A stretch of 64,000 nt of DNA from an uncultured Bacteroidota bacterium (GCA_902586435.1 CACIHJ010000001.1:62001-126000), one strand, 5' to 3'. Positions 19,187 to 27,458 are shown, numbered from the stretch's first letter. Notes: generated by a model not told the origin, from the sequence alone. Program-made: numbers and translations.

Positions 19187-20593
19187 CTATAGATTTGGAA
19201 CTTTTACACTTCTTGCTATCCAGCAAGAAAACCTAACTGTCTGTCCCTGATTACCTTCTGTAAAAATATCTGTTTTTGATGGTGCTCGTCCATTATAACT
19301 CGCAGCAGTCCTATTGGCTATCTTTCTAATTGAAGCATCAACTCTACCTGCCTTTTGAGCTGTTTGAGCAGCCAACCAATATACTGCCCTCTTATTAAAC
19401 TGTGAATCTCCACATGCATTTGCACTACTTGCATAAAGATTGGCAATTAATATATATGCTTTACCCATTGAAGGTTGAAAGCTAAGAGCTCTTTCAGCAT
19501 AACTTCTAGATGAAGTTTTTCTTCCAGAATTTTTAAATTTTACTGCAATTCTATAAAGGATATTTGCTTTTTTATAGTCATCTGATTCAAGGGTAACCGA
19601 TTCTTGATAATATTTTAACGCCTGATCAGAATTTCCACTCTTATCATTTAATATCCCTAGATAATATGCTGAGTCTGCTGAAGGTTCTAGGCTATGGAGC
19701 TGCTCTACTAGTGTGACAAAAAGAGGAGCATCAGAACATTCTTTTCCATCTAGTCTTCCGGCAGCTCTTTTAATCCAAAGAGAATTATCTTTATTTGCTT
19801 CAAAACTTTTTGAATATAGAGGAATTAATATATCACAGGTTGCCTCTTTTGCAATCCTTTGATCAATAAGCTGCAGATAAGCACCAACAGCATTAGAATT
19901 AGTATCATATATTCGTTTATTTCTTTCTTCCTTTGATGATAGTGCAATTCCAGACTCTTCCTTTTTAAGGATAATATCAATATTTTTTGCTATATCTATT
20001 CTAAGAGACTCAAATCTCTCTGTTAATTCTTCATACTTATTAAATAATACCTCTAGTGGAACTTCTGAATTACCCATTTTGTATAAATCATATGCTGTTT
20101 GAAAATAGTAGGCAAGTGATTTTGGGTTTGAAAAGCTATTTATATCATTATTGTAAGCATACTCAAATGTTTGATAGATTTTTACTTTATCCTCGACATT
20201 ATTATCAATCATTGCTTGACCCTTACTACTATATATCTTACCTATTTGGTTTACACCTTTTCTTATTGGAAAATTTGCAGCCCATTCATCATATAGTTTT
20301 AACAGATCATCTACATAATTCATTTTCTCTTGTTCACCAGAAGAGCTTTTTATAAAATCCTTAAGAATTAATTCCCCATATTGAAAAGTAGCTAAACTAT
20401 ATTTAGGACAATTAGTCCTAACAGACATCCAGGGCTCATATGCAGCTTTATAGTTCTTTATTTTTGCAGATTCTGCAAAAATTGAAAGGTTTTCTCTACA
20501 ATCTTCTGAAGAATTCTGAGATTGTAGTTGAAAAAATGGAAAAGTTAGAACAAAATAAAATAAAAATTTAGGGATATTCATTTTAATTTTCAT
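19187..20593 (-). CDS. Secreted tetratricopeptide-repeat protein
   Basis: A 468-residue protein has a Sec signal (hydrophobic 'FLFYFVLTFPFFQLQSQ', cleavage after about residue 25) and several degenerate TPR-like helical repeats. The clearest is at about 315-400, beginning 'SAYYLGILNDKSGNSDQAL'. A Cys-containing C terminus ends 'TVRFSCWIARSVKVPNL'. Proteins of this architecture sit next to lptC in many flavobacteria; no specific function is known to me. It abuts lptC and shares one base with the outer-membrane protein gene upstream, so an envelope role is likely. Confidence 0.82.
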   Translation of the reverse strand: MKIKMNIPKFLFYFVLTFPFFQLQSQNSSEDCRENLSIFAESAKIKNYKAAYEPWMSVRTNCPKYSLATFQYGELILKDFIKSSSGEQEKMNYVDDLLKLYDEWAANFPIRKGVNQIGKIYSSKGQAMIDNNVEDKVKIYQTFEYAYNNDINSFSNPKSLAYYFQTAYDLYKMGNSEVPLEVLFNKYEELTERFESLRIDIAKNIDIILKKEESGIALSSKEERNKRIYDTNSNAVGAYLQLIDQRIAKEATCDILIPLYSKSFEANKDNSLWIKRAAGRLDGKECSDAPLFVTLVEQLHSLEPSADSAYYLGILNDKSGNSDQALKYYQESVTLESDDYKKANILYRIAVKFKNSGRKTSSRSYAERALSFQPSMGKAYILIANLYASSANACGDSQFNKRAVYWLAAQTAQKAGRVDASIRKIANRTAASYNGRAPSKTDIFTEGNQGQTVRFSCWIARSVKVPNL

Positions 20594-21867
20594 TAATTAT
20601 ACTTTCTTCTTATAAACCAAATATCGTTTAAGGATAACCCCAACCTTAGAGAAAAATAATTTTCCTTAACAATTAAACTATTCTGTTCTCCAATCTGGCC
20701 AAACTCTAGACCTACATTAGCTTTTGAGAGCCCAGCAAGAGGAAATCCAACCCCCAAATTTAAACTAAATTGATTTATAGGCAAATTATTTACAATAATA
20801 CTTTTTTTCTCATTTTTAATTCCAAACCTATAAATAACTCTTTTCCAGAAACTAGTTAATGAAGTATACTCTGGAATATATGATGCACCAATTGAAATAG
20901 ACTCTGAATCTCTATATTCTACATTATTAATATCTAAAAATTCATTTTTAAAATTTGATGAAAACTTTTTTTCAATTTGTGCTCCAATAAACCATTTATT
21001 TATATCTCCTAGACCTACTCCATATATGTACTTTTTTGGAACACTAAGCTCTGTTGATCTTAAGCCTCTCTCTTCTAAATTAACCTCTACATAATCACCT
21101 AAACTATTTGCATTAATAAGATTTGTTGTTGATGTATAAAGATCTTGCAAATTAACAGACTTTAAAACAGAACTTGGTGAGTAAGATAACAAAATGTTAA
21201 ATTTTAGTTTCTTATTTATTGGTATATCTATATTCGAAGAAAATTGATGATTAAAACCGGTTATTTCTGAAGAACTCATTGAATATATTCCATAATTAAC
21301 TCCTTCATAAAGATTGAAAGACTCATATTCAAATTTTCCAAAATTATAGTTTGATGTTAAACCAAAAGACAAAAATTTTGTTAGCGGGAAACCAATAGAT
21401 AAAAAGACTCGATTAACACCTCCATTTGCAGCATAAAGTCTTGTATCAATTGAGTTTTCGTCATTAAATTCTTGATTTGTCTGTAAATTAAATCCAGTTG
21501 AAGAATATGGAAGAACTCCAAAACCAAAACCAAATTTTTTTGTTGGTATCGCAATAGCTATATAATTAATATTTGCACTTGAAATGTTTTCACTTGAAAT
21601 AGTATTAGAAATACTTGATGTTTTTAGAAAAGTTCCTACTAAATAGTTTGATGTCTTAAGTTTTGCATAGGATGCAGGGTTGTTTAAATTAACTTCTATT
21701 GAGTCAATTTTTACATCAATTCCACCCATAGATAAATTTGAAACATTTCCAGAAAAATTTATCTCCCCAAGTTCATTTATTGAATATGGTGAACCGGTGT
21801 TTGTCTGAGAAAAAAGTATACTTGAATAAAGAAGTATTGCAGTTATTAAAAAATGTTTATTCATCAA
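20593..21867 (-). CDS. Putative outer-membrane beta-barrel protein
   Basis: A 424-residue protein begins with a signal peptide (about 1-20, ending 'SILFSQ'). It then alternates aromatic/hydrophobic beta strands to the C terminus, as in FadL/PorV-like barrels: 'MGGIDVKIDSIEVNLNNPAS' is followed by repeated strands such as 'FGFGFGVLPYSSTGF'. The final residues 'IWFIRRKYN' do not match the usual aromatic end. The function is unknown. It sits between coaX (4-base overlap) and the TPR gene (1-base overlap), an arrangement I associate with flavobacterial genomes. Confidence 0.78.
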   Translation of the reverse strand: MMNKHFLITAILLYSSILFSQTNTGSPYSINELGEINFSGNVSNLSMGGIDVKIDSIEVNLNNPASYAKLKTSNYLVGTFLKTSSISNTISSENISSANINYIAIAIPTKKFGFGFGVLPYSSTGFNLQTNQEFNDENSIDTRLYAANGGVNRVFLSIGFPLTKFLSFGLTSNYNFGKFEYESFNLYEGVNYGIYSMSSSEITGFNHQFSSNIDIPINKKLKFNILLSYSPSSVLKSVNLQDLYTSTTNLINANSLGDYVEVNLEERGLRSTELSVPKKYIYGVGLGDINKWFIGAQIEKKFSSNFKNEFLDINNVEYRDSESISIGASYIPEYTSLTSFWKRVIYRFGIKNEKKSIIVNNLPINQFSLNLGVGFPLAGLSKANVGLEFGQIGEQNSLIVKENYFSLRLGLSLNDIWFIRRKYN

Positions 21868-22586
21868 GAATTTATTTGTAAAATATGATTTAAGCCATGA
21901 GCTAGAAAGTCTTGGTCAGCAAAGATTACATTTTTTATCTTATTAAGCAAAAAGTTTGCTCCACCACCAGAAATAATTGTTTCTAGATCTGGCAAGTCAT
22001 TCTTATGTCTTGTTATATTGTAGTTGATCTCCCCTATTACACCATTAAATACTCCAGCATGAATATGTTCTTCTGTAGATTCTCCAATTATGGATTCTAT
22101 AGGCATAACATCCAGCTTTGGGAGATTAGAAGTATAGTCATGTAAACTAGAGTATCTTAAATTAAACCCTGGGGATATTGAACCCCCAATATATTCTTTA
22201 TTTGATGATACTAAATCATAAGTAATACATGTTCCTATATCAATAATTAATAAATCTTTATCAGGATATAGATTTAAGCCAGCAGAAACTAATGCTACTC
22301 TATCCTCTCCTAAAGTCTCATCTTTATATTGGGTGCTAAAGGGTAATTTGAGATTCTCATCTTTTAAAGAAATTATTTTTGAATTTTTAAAAATATCTGA
22401 CAATTTTTCCCCTTTATCATCAATAACAGATGAGTAAATTAATTTATCAATATTTCCTTTAGAGTTTATACCTAATATGTTCTGATCAAAATTTCTAGAA
22501 ATAAAGCTTCCTCTCTCAACTACCATATTATTTTGAACAAAAAAATACTTAGTGAAACTATTGCCAAAGTCAAAGATTAAATTCAT
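21864..22586 (-). CDS. coaX: Type III pantothenate kinase CoaX
   Basis: CoaX performs the first step of coenzyme A synthesis, ATP-dependent phosphorylation of pantothenate. The ASKHA-fold signatures are present: 'FDFGNSFTKYF' at the N terminus, 'GEDRVALVSAG', 'LLIIDIGTCITYDLV' and 'GGSISPGFNLRYSSLHDYT', plus a late 'ISGGGANFLL'. The start chosen is the ATG at 22586 (240 residues). The frame is open for 37 more codons, but that extension would run across the tRNA-Phe gene on the other strand. It is the first gene of the seven-gene minus-strand envelope cluster. Confidence 0.94.
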   Translation of the reverse strand: MNLIFDFGNSFTKYFFVQNNMVVERGSFISRNFDQNILGINSKGNIDKLIYSSVIDDKGEKLSDIFKNSKIISLKDENLKLPFSTQYKDETLGEDRVALVSAGLNLYPDKDLLIIDIGTCITYDLVSSNKEYIGGSISPGFNLRYSSLHDYTSNLPKLDVMPIESIIGESTEEHIHAGVFNGVIGEINYNITRHKNDLPDLETIISGGGANFLLNKIKNVIFADQDFLAHGLNHILQINS

Positions 22587-22651
22587 ATTAATACTATAAT
22601 TATCAAAATTACTGAAAGATTTGAAGAACACTAGAATTGTTTTAAAATTAA

Positions 22652-22659
22652 TATATTTG
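22652..22659 (+). promoter_or_regulatory. Putative -7 promoter box of tRNA-Phe
   Basis: TATATTTG is a perfect TAnnTTTG match, ending 11 bases before the first base of the tRNA. The same octamer occurs 10 bases before tRNA-Asp. No TTTG -33 element sits at the usual 19-base spacing. Confidence 0.5.
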
Positions 22660-22670
22660 CCAGTGCTTTT

Positions 22671-22743
22671 GGTACCATAGCTCAGTTGGTAGAGCAAAGG
22701 ACTGAAAATCCTTGTGTCCCTGGTTCGATTCCTGGTGGTACCA
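22671..22743 (+). tRNA. tRNA-Phe (anticodon GAA)
   Basis: The 73-base cloverleaf has a 7-bp acceptor stem (GGTACCA / TGGTACC), discriminator A, D-arm 'GCTCAGTTGGTAGAGC', and an anticodon stem AAGGA/TCCTT around loop CTGAAAA (anticodon GAA). The T-loop is TTCGATT, on a stem with a single T-T mismatch at the middle pair. The CCA end is not encoded. A strong hairpin terminator follows directly. Confidence 0.97.
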
Positions 22744-22746
22744 CTA

Positions 22747-22776
22747 AAAAACCTTACATTTTAGTAAGGTTTTTTT
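22747..22776 (+). terminator. Rho-independent terminator after tRNA-Phe
   Basis: The stem ACCTTAC / GTAAGGT, extended by flanking A/T pairs, has a 6-base loop and is followed by a T run. It lies 4 bases past the tRNA and just before the carotenoid gene. Confidence 0.88.
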
Positions 22777-22788
22777 ATTTTAGCATAT

Positions 22789-23439
22789 ATGTTTTCAAAT
22801 CTCTATAATAATAAAGAATTTTTAAGATTTTCAATCTTTTTTGTTTGGCTAATTAATATTAGTGGATTTTTTGGTGTATTGTCAGATCAAAAAGATTTCT
22901 TCTTAAGCACATCTCCTTTTGCAATACTAATATCCTTTATTCTTTTGGTACTAAACCATAACTATAGACAAAAGGGGTTTGCTACTGCTTTAATTTCAAT
23001 TATAATAATCGGATTTTTGGTAGAATTTCTTGGTGTTAATTATGATTTATTCTTTGGCTCTTATGAATATGGTAATAATCTAGGGTATAAAATAGGTGGA
23101 GTTCCAATTATAATGTCTGTAAACTGGTTAGTGCTTATATTTTTAACTGGAAGTTTTACAGAAAAAATAATTCCTAATTCACTACCTCTAAAAGTAATAT
23201 TTGCATCATTATTGATGGTATTTATAGATATCTTTCTAGAGATCTGCGCACCAAAACTTGATTATTGGAAATTTAATGAAGAGATTGTCCCAATGAGTAA
23301 CTATAATTCTTGGTTTATAATATCTGCAATATGCCTATATATATATTTTAGATCAATTAAAGATAAAGAGCATAAACTATCAACAAATATGCTAGTAATT
23401 CACCTTGCCTTCTTTGGACTATTATCTGTTTTTCTTTAA
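22789..23439 (+). CDS. cruF: Carotenoid biosynthesis protein, CruF-like (putative carotenoid hydratase)
   Basis: A 216-residue integral membrane protein has about six or seven hydrophobic helices and the conserved polar motifs of the CruF/DUF422 family: 'GFLVEFLGVNYDLFFGSYEYG', 'KIGGVPIIMSVNWLV', 'DIFLEICAPKLDYWKF' and 'PMSNYNSWF'. Characterised CruF enzymes hydrate the psi-end of gamma-carotene or bacterioruberin precursors (C-1',2'). The exact substrate here is unknown. It starts 12 bases after the tRNA-Phe terminator and is followed after 22 bases by an unknown lipoprotein gene. The crtI gene lies about 11 kb away. Confidence 0.82.
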   Translation: MFSNLYNNKEFLRFSIFFVWLINISGFFGVLSDQKDFFLSTSPFAILISFILLVLNHNYRQKGFATALISIIIIGFLVEFLGVNYDLFFGSYEYGNNLGYKIGGVPIIMSVNWLVLIFLTGSFTEKIIPNSLPLKVIFASLLMVFIDIFLEICAPKLDYWKFNEEIVPMSNYNSWFIISAICLYIYFRSIKDKEHKLSTNMLVIHLAFFGLLSVFL

Positions 23440-23461
23440 GTTTGCAGAAAACAAATCAAAT

Positions 23462-24097
23462 ATGAAATACTTATATACAATTTTAGCATTGGCTCTAATT
23501 ACATCATGTGATGCTCCAATGCAAGATAATGGAGAGCCTGAAGGCCCTCATACATCAGCTGAATGGCAAATTTGGGCGTATTCTACTGCTGCTCCTGCAT
23601 ATATAGCTGCAAATGCAACAGTCTTTGATGGACCTCCAGATATGGGTGGTAACTTACTTAGAGAAGGAACTAATGGCTGGACTTGTTTGCCAGCAAACCC
23701 AAGAGGACAATCTGATCCTGAAAATGGATGGGTTGATGCACATGAAGCTATGCCTTTATGTGGTGATGCAGAAGTTTTCAAATGGATTGGAGCTTACTTT
23801 GCAGGAGAAACTCCTGTAATGGATAAAGATGGTTATGCATGGATGTTACATGGAGATATGGGTGAAGATAATACAATGGCTGGAGTAATGTCTGAAGAAG
23901 ATTCTACTCCAGGAGAATGGATTGAATCAGGACCTCACTTAATGAGGATGCCTAAAGATCCTTCTTCACTTGATGGTATGACAACTGATTTTACATCTGG
24001 TGCCCCTTATGTAATGTTTGGCGGAACTATTTATGCACATGTTATGTATCCTATGGCAGGTTACTATGATTACCAACCAGAATCTGCTCCTGAATAA
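23462..24097 (+). CDS. Lipoprotein of unknown function with conserved Cys pair
   Basis: The start is the ATG at 23462 (211 residues); an upstream open extension of 19 codons is out of character and lacks homology to a signal. The signal peptide ends at the lipobox 'ALITSC' (Cys16). The mature part is rich in Gly, Ala, Pro, Asp and Met, unlike its Lys/Ile/Asn-rich neighbours. Notable motifs are 'REGTNGWTCLPANP' (Cys75), 'AMPLCGDAE' (Cys100), 'DGYAWMLHGD', 'ESGPHLMRMPKD' and 'GAPYVMFGGTIYAHVMYPM'. I recall an uncharacterised bacterial family sharing a GTNGWTCLP segment and a C-terminal YAH-x-M motif, but no function. It is probably co-transcribed with the CruF-like gene and is followed by a terminator. 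Confidence 0.85.
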   Translation: MKYLYTILALALITSCDAPMQDNGEPEGPHTSAEWQIWAYSTAAPAYIAANATVFDGPPDMGGNLLREGTNGWTCLPANPRGQSDPENGWVDAHEAMPLCGDAEVFKWIGAYFAGETPVMDKDGYAWMLHGDMGEDNTMAGVMSEEDSTPGEWIESGPHLMRMPKDPSSLDGMTTDFTSGAPYVMFGGTIYAHVMYPMAGYYDYQPESAPE

Positions 24098-24114
24098 AAA
24101 ATTAGTTTATTATA

Positions 24115-24142
24115 AAAAGCCCTCAAATGAGGGCTTTTTTTT
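24115..24142 (+). terminator. Rho-independent terminator after the lipoprotein gene
   Basis: The GC-rich stem AGCCCTC / GAGGGCT (loop AAAT), flanked by A and T runs, closes the cruF-lipoprotein unit. Confidence 0.9.
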
Positions 24143-24162
24143 ATTATTAACTACAATATTTA

Positions 24163-24192
24163 TTGAACTAAAGTTAGTTTTCATTAAATTTA
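24163..24192 (+). promoter_or_regulatory. Putative promoter of rmuC
   Basis: TTG (24163-24165), a 19-base spacer and TAAATTTA (24185-24192; one mismatch to TAnnTTTG) fit the Bacteroidota promoter layout. The -7 box ends 3 bases before the ATG at 24196, which would give a transcript with almost no leader. Confidence 0.4.
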
Positions 24193-24195
24193 AAT

Positions 24196-25245
24196 ATGGA
24201 AATAGTTATTCCAGTTATTGTCTTGCTAGTCGTTGCAATAGGTCTTTATATTCTTATAAAAGATCAGATTAATAATAATTCCAATAAAACTCAAGAGCAA
24301 ATGGAATTACAACTAAATTCTTTTGTAGAGTCCTTTAAGTTGACATCAGCTGAAAATATGGCTAAACAATTAAAAGAGTCTAAGGATGATAAAGATAAGA
24401 TGACAGAGACTTTAACAAAGTTGACAAGAGAATTAGAAAAAATTAAAGGAACTAATGATCAAGTACTAACTTTTGCGAATCAAATGAAAACCTTAGAAAA
24501 AATACTTGGAAATCAAAAACAAAGAGGTATACTCGGAGAGATACAATTAGAAAATCTTCTGGCAAATGTTCTTCCTCCAGAACTTTTTGATATGCAATAT
24601 TCTTTTAGTAATAATGAAATAGTAGATGCAGTTATTAAAGTTGGAGAATATATAATACCAATCGATGCTAAGTTTTCTCTTGATAATTATAATAAAATGA
24701 TAGAATCAGAAGAAATAGATACTGAAAAACTAAATGATTTAGAAAAAAAATTCAAATCTGATATTAAAAGTCGAATAGATGAAACATCAAAATATATTAG
24801 GCCTAATGAAGGAACAGTTGACTATGCTTATATGTTTATCCCTGCTGATGGGTTATATCAAGACCTTCTTAATAATAAAGTAGGAGCTCTAAAAATCAAC
24901 CAAAGAGATTTAGTTTCTTATGCGTATCAAAAAAAGGTGATGATAGTTTCTCCAATGAGTTTATTCCCTATGTTACAAGTTACTAATAAGGCACTAAATA
25001 ATATGAAAGTTGAAGAGTCTATTAGTGAAATTCAAATGAACATTGAAAAATTAGGTAATCACTTAAAGGCATATGTTAGCTATCATGAAAAATTAGGTAA
25101 TAGTATTGGAACTGTTGTAAACCACTACAATAATAGTTCAAAAGAATTCAAAAAAATAGATAAGGATGTTACCAAATTATCTTCTGGAAAATCAGAGATT
25201 GGTATAACTTCAGATGCTTTAGAAAGACCTCTAGTTGAGGAGTAA
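24196..25245 (+). CDS. rmuC: DNA recombination protein RmuC homologue
   Basis: RmuC is a membrane-anchored putative nuclease-fold protein that, in E. coli, limits recombination at inverted repeats; its biochemical role is not settled. It has an N-terminal helix (about 3-22), a coiled coil (about 30-100), then the RmuC core with 'RGILGEIQLENLL', 'DAVIKVGEYIIPIDAKFSL', 'DYAYMFIPADGLYQDLL' and 'MIVSPMSLFPMLQ'. At 349 residues it is shorter than many homologues, mainly through a brief coiled coil. It has its own promoter-like sequence and a single-gene context. Confidence 0.9.
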   Translation: MEIVIPVIVLLVVAIGLYILIKDQINNNSNKTQEQMELQLNSFVESFKLTSAENMAKQLKESKDDKDKMTETLTKLTRELEKIKGTNDQVLTFANQMKTLEKILGNQKQRGILGEIQLENLLANVLPPELFDMQYSFSNNEIVDAVIKVGEYIIPIDAKFSLDNYNKMIESEEIDTEKLNDLEKKFKSDIKSRIDETSKYIRPNEGTVDYAYMFIPADGLYQDLLNNKVGALKINQRDLVSYAYQKKVMIVSPMSLFPMLQVTNKALNNMKVEESISEIQMNIEKLGNHLKAYVSYHEKLGNSIGTVVNHYNNSSKEFKKIDKDVTKLSSGKSEIGITSDALERPLVEE

Positions 25246-25338
25246 AAAAAAAAGCCCCCCAAAAGGAAAGCTTATTTAGTTGCCTAACATAGACAACACA
25301 CAACACTGTAAAGTTACTAATAATTATTTAATTTACTA

Positions 25339-25641
25339 TTAATATAATATTTCCCAACTAAAATACTCTCCATCGTAGATAACAGATACTGTATATGAAT
25401 ACTCTTCTCCATATTCAATTGTTTCCAAAACTCCTGAATATTCATTGTCTGATTTGTGTACAAGTATGAAAGACTTAAGTTCTACTTCATCTAGTTCTTC
25501 CTCACTGTATAATTCCTCCCATTTCTCTAAAATATGCTCCTGAACCTGTTCTGTTAATTCAGTTGTTGTTAATCTTGTATTTATATCACAAGATGTTATC
25601 ATCATAAGCATTAGGGCAAGAAGTTTAATACTAGTTTTCAT
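25339..25641 (-). CDS. Small lipoprotein, unknown function
   Basis: A 100-residue protein has a signal peptide and lipobox 'MMITSC' (Cys19). It continues with an acidic helical part ('VQEHILEKWEELYSEEELDEV') cut by 'LKSFILVHKSDNEYSG', and a short beta-like C terminus with 'EYGEEYSYTVSVIYDGEYF'. I do not recognise the family. It lies alone between rmuC (convergent) and dacB (same strand, 37 bases upstream) and could be transcribed with dacB. Lipobox and clean codon use support a real gene. Confidence 0.75.
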   Translation of the reverse strand: MKTSIKLLALMLMMITSCDINTRLTTTELTEQVQEHILEKWEELYSEEELDEVELKSFILVHKSDNEYSGVLETIEYGEEYSYTVSVIYDGEYFSWEILY

Positions 25642-25678
25642 AATTTTTTATTACAAATTAAGAATTTTCTAAACACAA

Positions 25679-26920
25679 TCACCCATTGCGATTTACATAT
25701 AACAAAAAATCTACTATAGATTCTTTAATATCTGATAAATCTGAATTAAAATGATTAATCATAATTGAAAAAACATAATATTTTCCTTTTTTATTTTTAA
25801 TAAAGCCAGAATAATTATGGTTATTTCTTAAAGTACCTGTTTTACCCCAAACAAAAGCCTGTTTATCTTCTAATATATAGTTGTTTGGAAAATTCTCTTT
25901 AATTTTTTCTAGCCCCCAATGATTATATATCTCATTAAGAATATATATAATTGCTTGTGGTTGAACCATATTATATCTAGATAGCCCTGAACCATCAAAC
26001 CATTCAACACCATTTTGAATTTCAGGCATTAACTTCTCCAAAGTTTTGTCAATACCCTTCCTAATTGAAATAGTATCAGTATAGGTGTAACCAACATTTG
26101 CTAATAGACTTTCAGAGATTAAATTATCTGATTTTTTCAATATTGCCTGATAAATTTTTTCAGGAATCTTAGAATAGATTTTTTTCGAATCCATTAACTC
26201 ACTCGATTTGCTTATAACTTCTTTTTGAGTTATATGTTTTAATAACCTATTTATGGTTTCATCAGAGACAATATATGGTATCAGTAATGTATCATTTAAT
26301 TTTATCTTTAATGGATTAATAGTAAAATCATTTATATTTTCTTTACGAGTATGAGATTTATTAGATGTTGAATCGAGATGAATATTAAAAATATTTGGTT
26401 TAACTCTTAATTCCCCTTTCTCTGATTTTGTTATCATTATGACATTACCATAAATAGGTAATGAACTTCTTTCTGGAGAAAAATATTCTGTAAAATCATC
26501 CCATGCCCAAGCAGGTCCATATCTTTCAATCTTTTCTGAACTTTTGTGATAAACAATAGTATTAGCTGATCTAAGCAAATTGGCTAGTTCAAGATCAGGA
26601 TATAGAGGGTGCTCTAATAATGGATAGCCTGTTGGAGATATATGTAAGGTATCACTATCGAATTTATATTTCAAGGAATTAATTGAATCTCCAGATTTTA
26701 TGGAAGCCAATACAGTAAGTAATTTAATATTTGAAGCTGGAGTCATAAACTTACTAATATTTACTCCTTTTATTTTTTTATTTTTTTGTATAGGTTTAAG
26801 TGCTATGGATACATAAGCATTTTTAAGATTATCTTGAGAAGAGACCCATCTTTTAATCTTACTATTACTTAACTGAGCATTTAGATTAAAACCTATTAAA
26901 AGAAAAATTAGTAGTCTCAA
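25679..26920 (-). CDS. dacB: D-alanyl-D-alanine carboxypeptidase/endopeptidase (PBP4 type, peptidase S13)
   Basis: This is a periplasmic penicillin-binding protein that trims or opens peptidoglycan cross-links. A short signal peptide (about 1-15, ending 'FNLNAQ') precedes the catalytic motifs SNIK (63-66), SGLSRYN (311-317) and KTG (360-362), all in the expected order. At 413 residues it is shorter than classic DacB (about 480), so the insert between the first and second motifs is reduced. It lies just downstream of tRNA-Asp on the same strand, separated by that tRNA's terminator. Confidence 0.92.
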   Translation of the reverse strand: MRLLIFLLIGFNLNAQLSNSKIKRWVSSQDNLKNAYVSIALKPIQKNKKIKGVNISKFMTPASNIKLLTVLASIKSGDSINSLKYKFDSDTLHISPTGYPLLEHPLYPDLELANLLRSANTIVYHKSSEKIERYGPAWAWDDFTEYFSPERSSLPIYGNVIMITKSEKGELRVKPNIFNIHLDSTSNKSHTRKENINDFTINPLKIKLNDTLLIPYIVSDETINRLLKHITQKEVISKSSELMDSKKIYSKIPEKIYQAILKKSDNLISESLLANVGYTYTDTISIRKGIDKTLEKLMPEIQNGVEWFDGSGLSRYNMVQPQAIIYILNEIYNHWGLEKIKENFPNNYILEDKQAFVWGKTGTLRNNHNYSGFIKNKKGKYYVFSIMINHFNSDLSDIKESIVDFLLYVNRNG

Positions 26921-26964
26921 ATTGTATTACTTTATTTGACAATTAAAGATAGAGAATTATTATA

Positions 26965-26989
26965 TAAAAAATCCTCCTAAAAGGAGGAT
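26965..26989 (-). terminator. Rho-independent terminator after tRNA-Asp
   Basis: The stem ATCCTCCT / AGGAGGAT has a 3-base loop; on the minus strand it is followed by a T run. It lies 7 bases beyond the tRNA 3' end. Confidence 0.88.
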
Positions 26990-26996
26990 GATTTTG

Positions 26997-27070
26997 CGGT
27001 CTGGACGGGACTCGAACCCGCGACCCCATGCGTGACAGGCATGTATTCTAACCAACTGAACTACCAGACC
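26997..27070 (-). tRNA. tRNA-Asp (anticodon GTC)
   Basis: The 74-base cloverleaf on the minus strand has acceptor stem GGTCTGG / CCAGACC, discriminator G, an anticodon loop with GTC in CTGTCAC, and a T-arm 'GCGGGTTCGAGTCCCGT'. G73 is the expected Asp identity base. The CCA end is not encoded. Confidence 0.97.
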
Positions 27071-27080
27071 AAATTGGTTG

Positions 27081-27088
27081 CAAATATA
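27081..27088 (-). promoter_or_regulatory. Putative -7 promoter box of tRNA-Asp
   Basis: The minus strand reads TATATTTG, a perfect TAnnTTTG match identical to the box before tRNA-Phe, ending 10 bases before the tRNA. A -33 TTTG is not seen at the usual spacing. Confidence 0.5.
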
Positions 27089-27126
27089 ATGTATTTTATA
27101 AAGTTTGTTTAATAAAAGAGATAAAA

Positions 27127-27444
27127 CTATAATGCAGAATTAATTGCATCTTGATAGGTCTGTTTTGGTGCAACACCCACTTGTCTAGAAATCATTTCTC
27201 CATCCTTGAAGAGCAAAACAGTAGGAATATTCCTTACTCCATATTTTGCTGCAAAAATCTGGTTAGCATCTACATCAAGTTTTGCAATAATTGCCTTACC
27301 TTCATTTTCATTACTAAGTTCATCAATAATAGGCCCAACCATCCTACATGGTCCACACCATTCTGCCCAGAAATCTACAAGAACTGGTTTGTCAGATTTT
27401 AAAACAATTTCTTCAAAATTTGAATCAGTTAATTCTAATGCCAT
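27127..27444 (-). CDS. trxA: Thioredoxin
   Basis: A cytosolic 105-residue disulfide reductase. The active site WCGPC is at 29-33 in 'DFWAEWCGPCR'. The cis-proline loop 'RNIPTVLLFKDGE' and the terminal helix 'AINSAL' complete the fold, and no signal peptide is present. It is divergent from a small lipoprotein gene; the shared 39-base region contains an inverted repeat with two perfect -7 boxes. Confidence 0.96.
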   Translation of the reverse strand: MALELTDSNFEEIVLKSDKPVLVDFWAEWCGPCRMVGPIIDELSNENEGKAIIAKLDVDANQIFAAKYGVRNIPTVLLFKDGEMISRQVGVAPKQTYQDAINSAL

Positions 27445-27458
27445 ATTTTTAATTTTTT

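Noticed and set aside
22587-22697. 37-codon upstream extension of coaX
   Set aside because: It crosses the tRNA-Phe gene on the other strand; the ATG at 22586 starts exactly at the conserved FDFGNS motif.
23405-23461. 19-codon upstream extension of the lipoprotein next to cruF
   Set aside because: It overlaps the end of cruF and would bury the signal peptide; the ATG at 23462 gives a clean lipobox.
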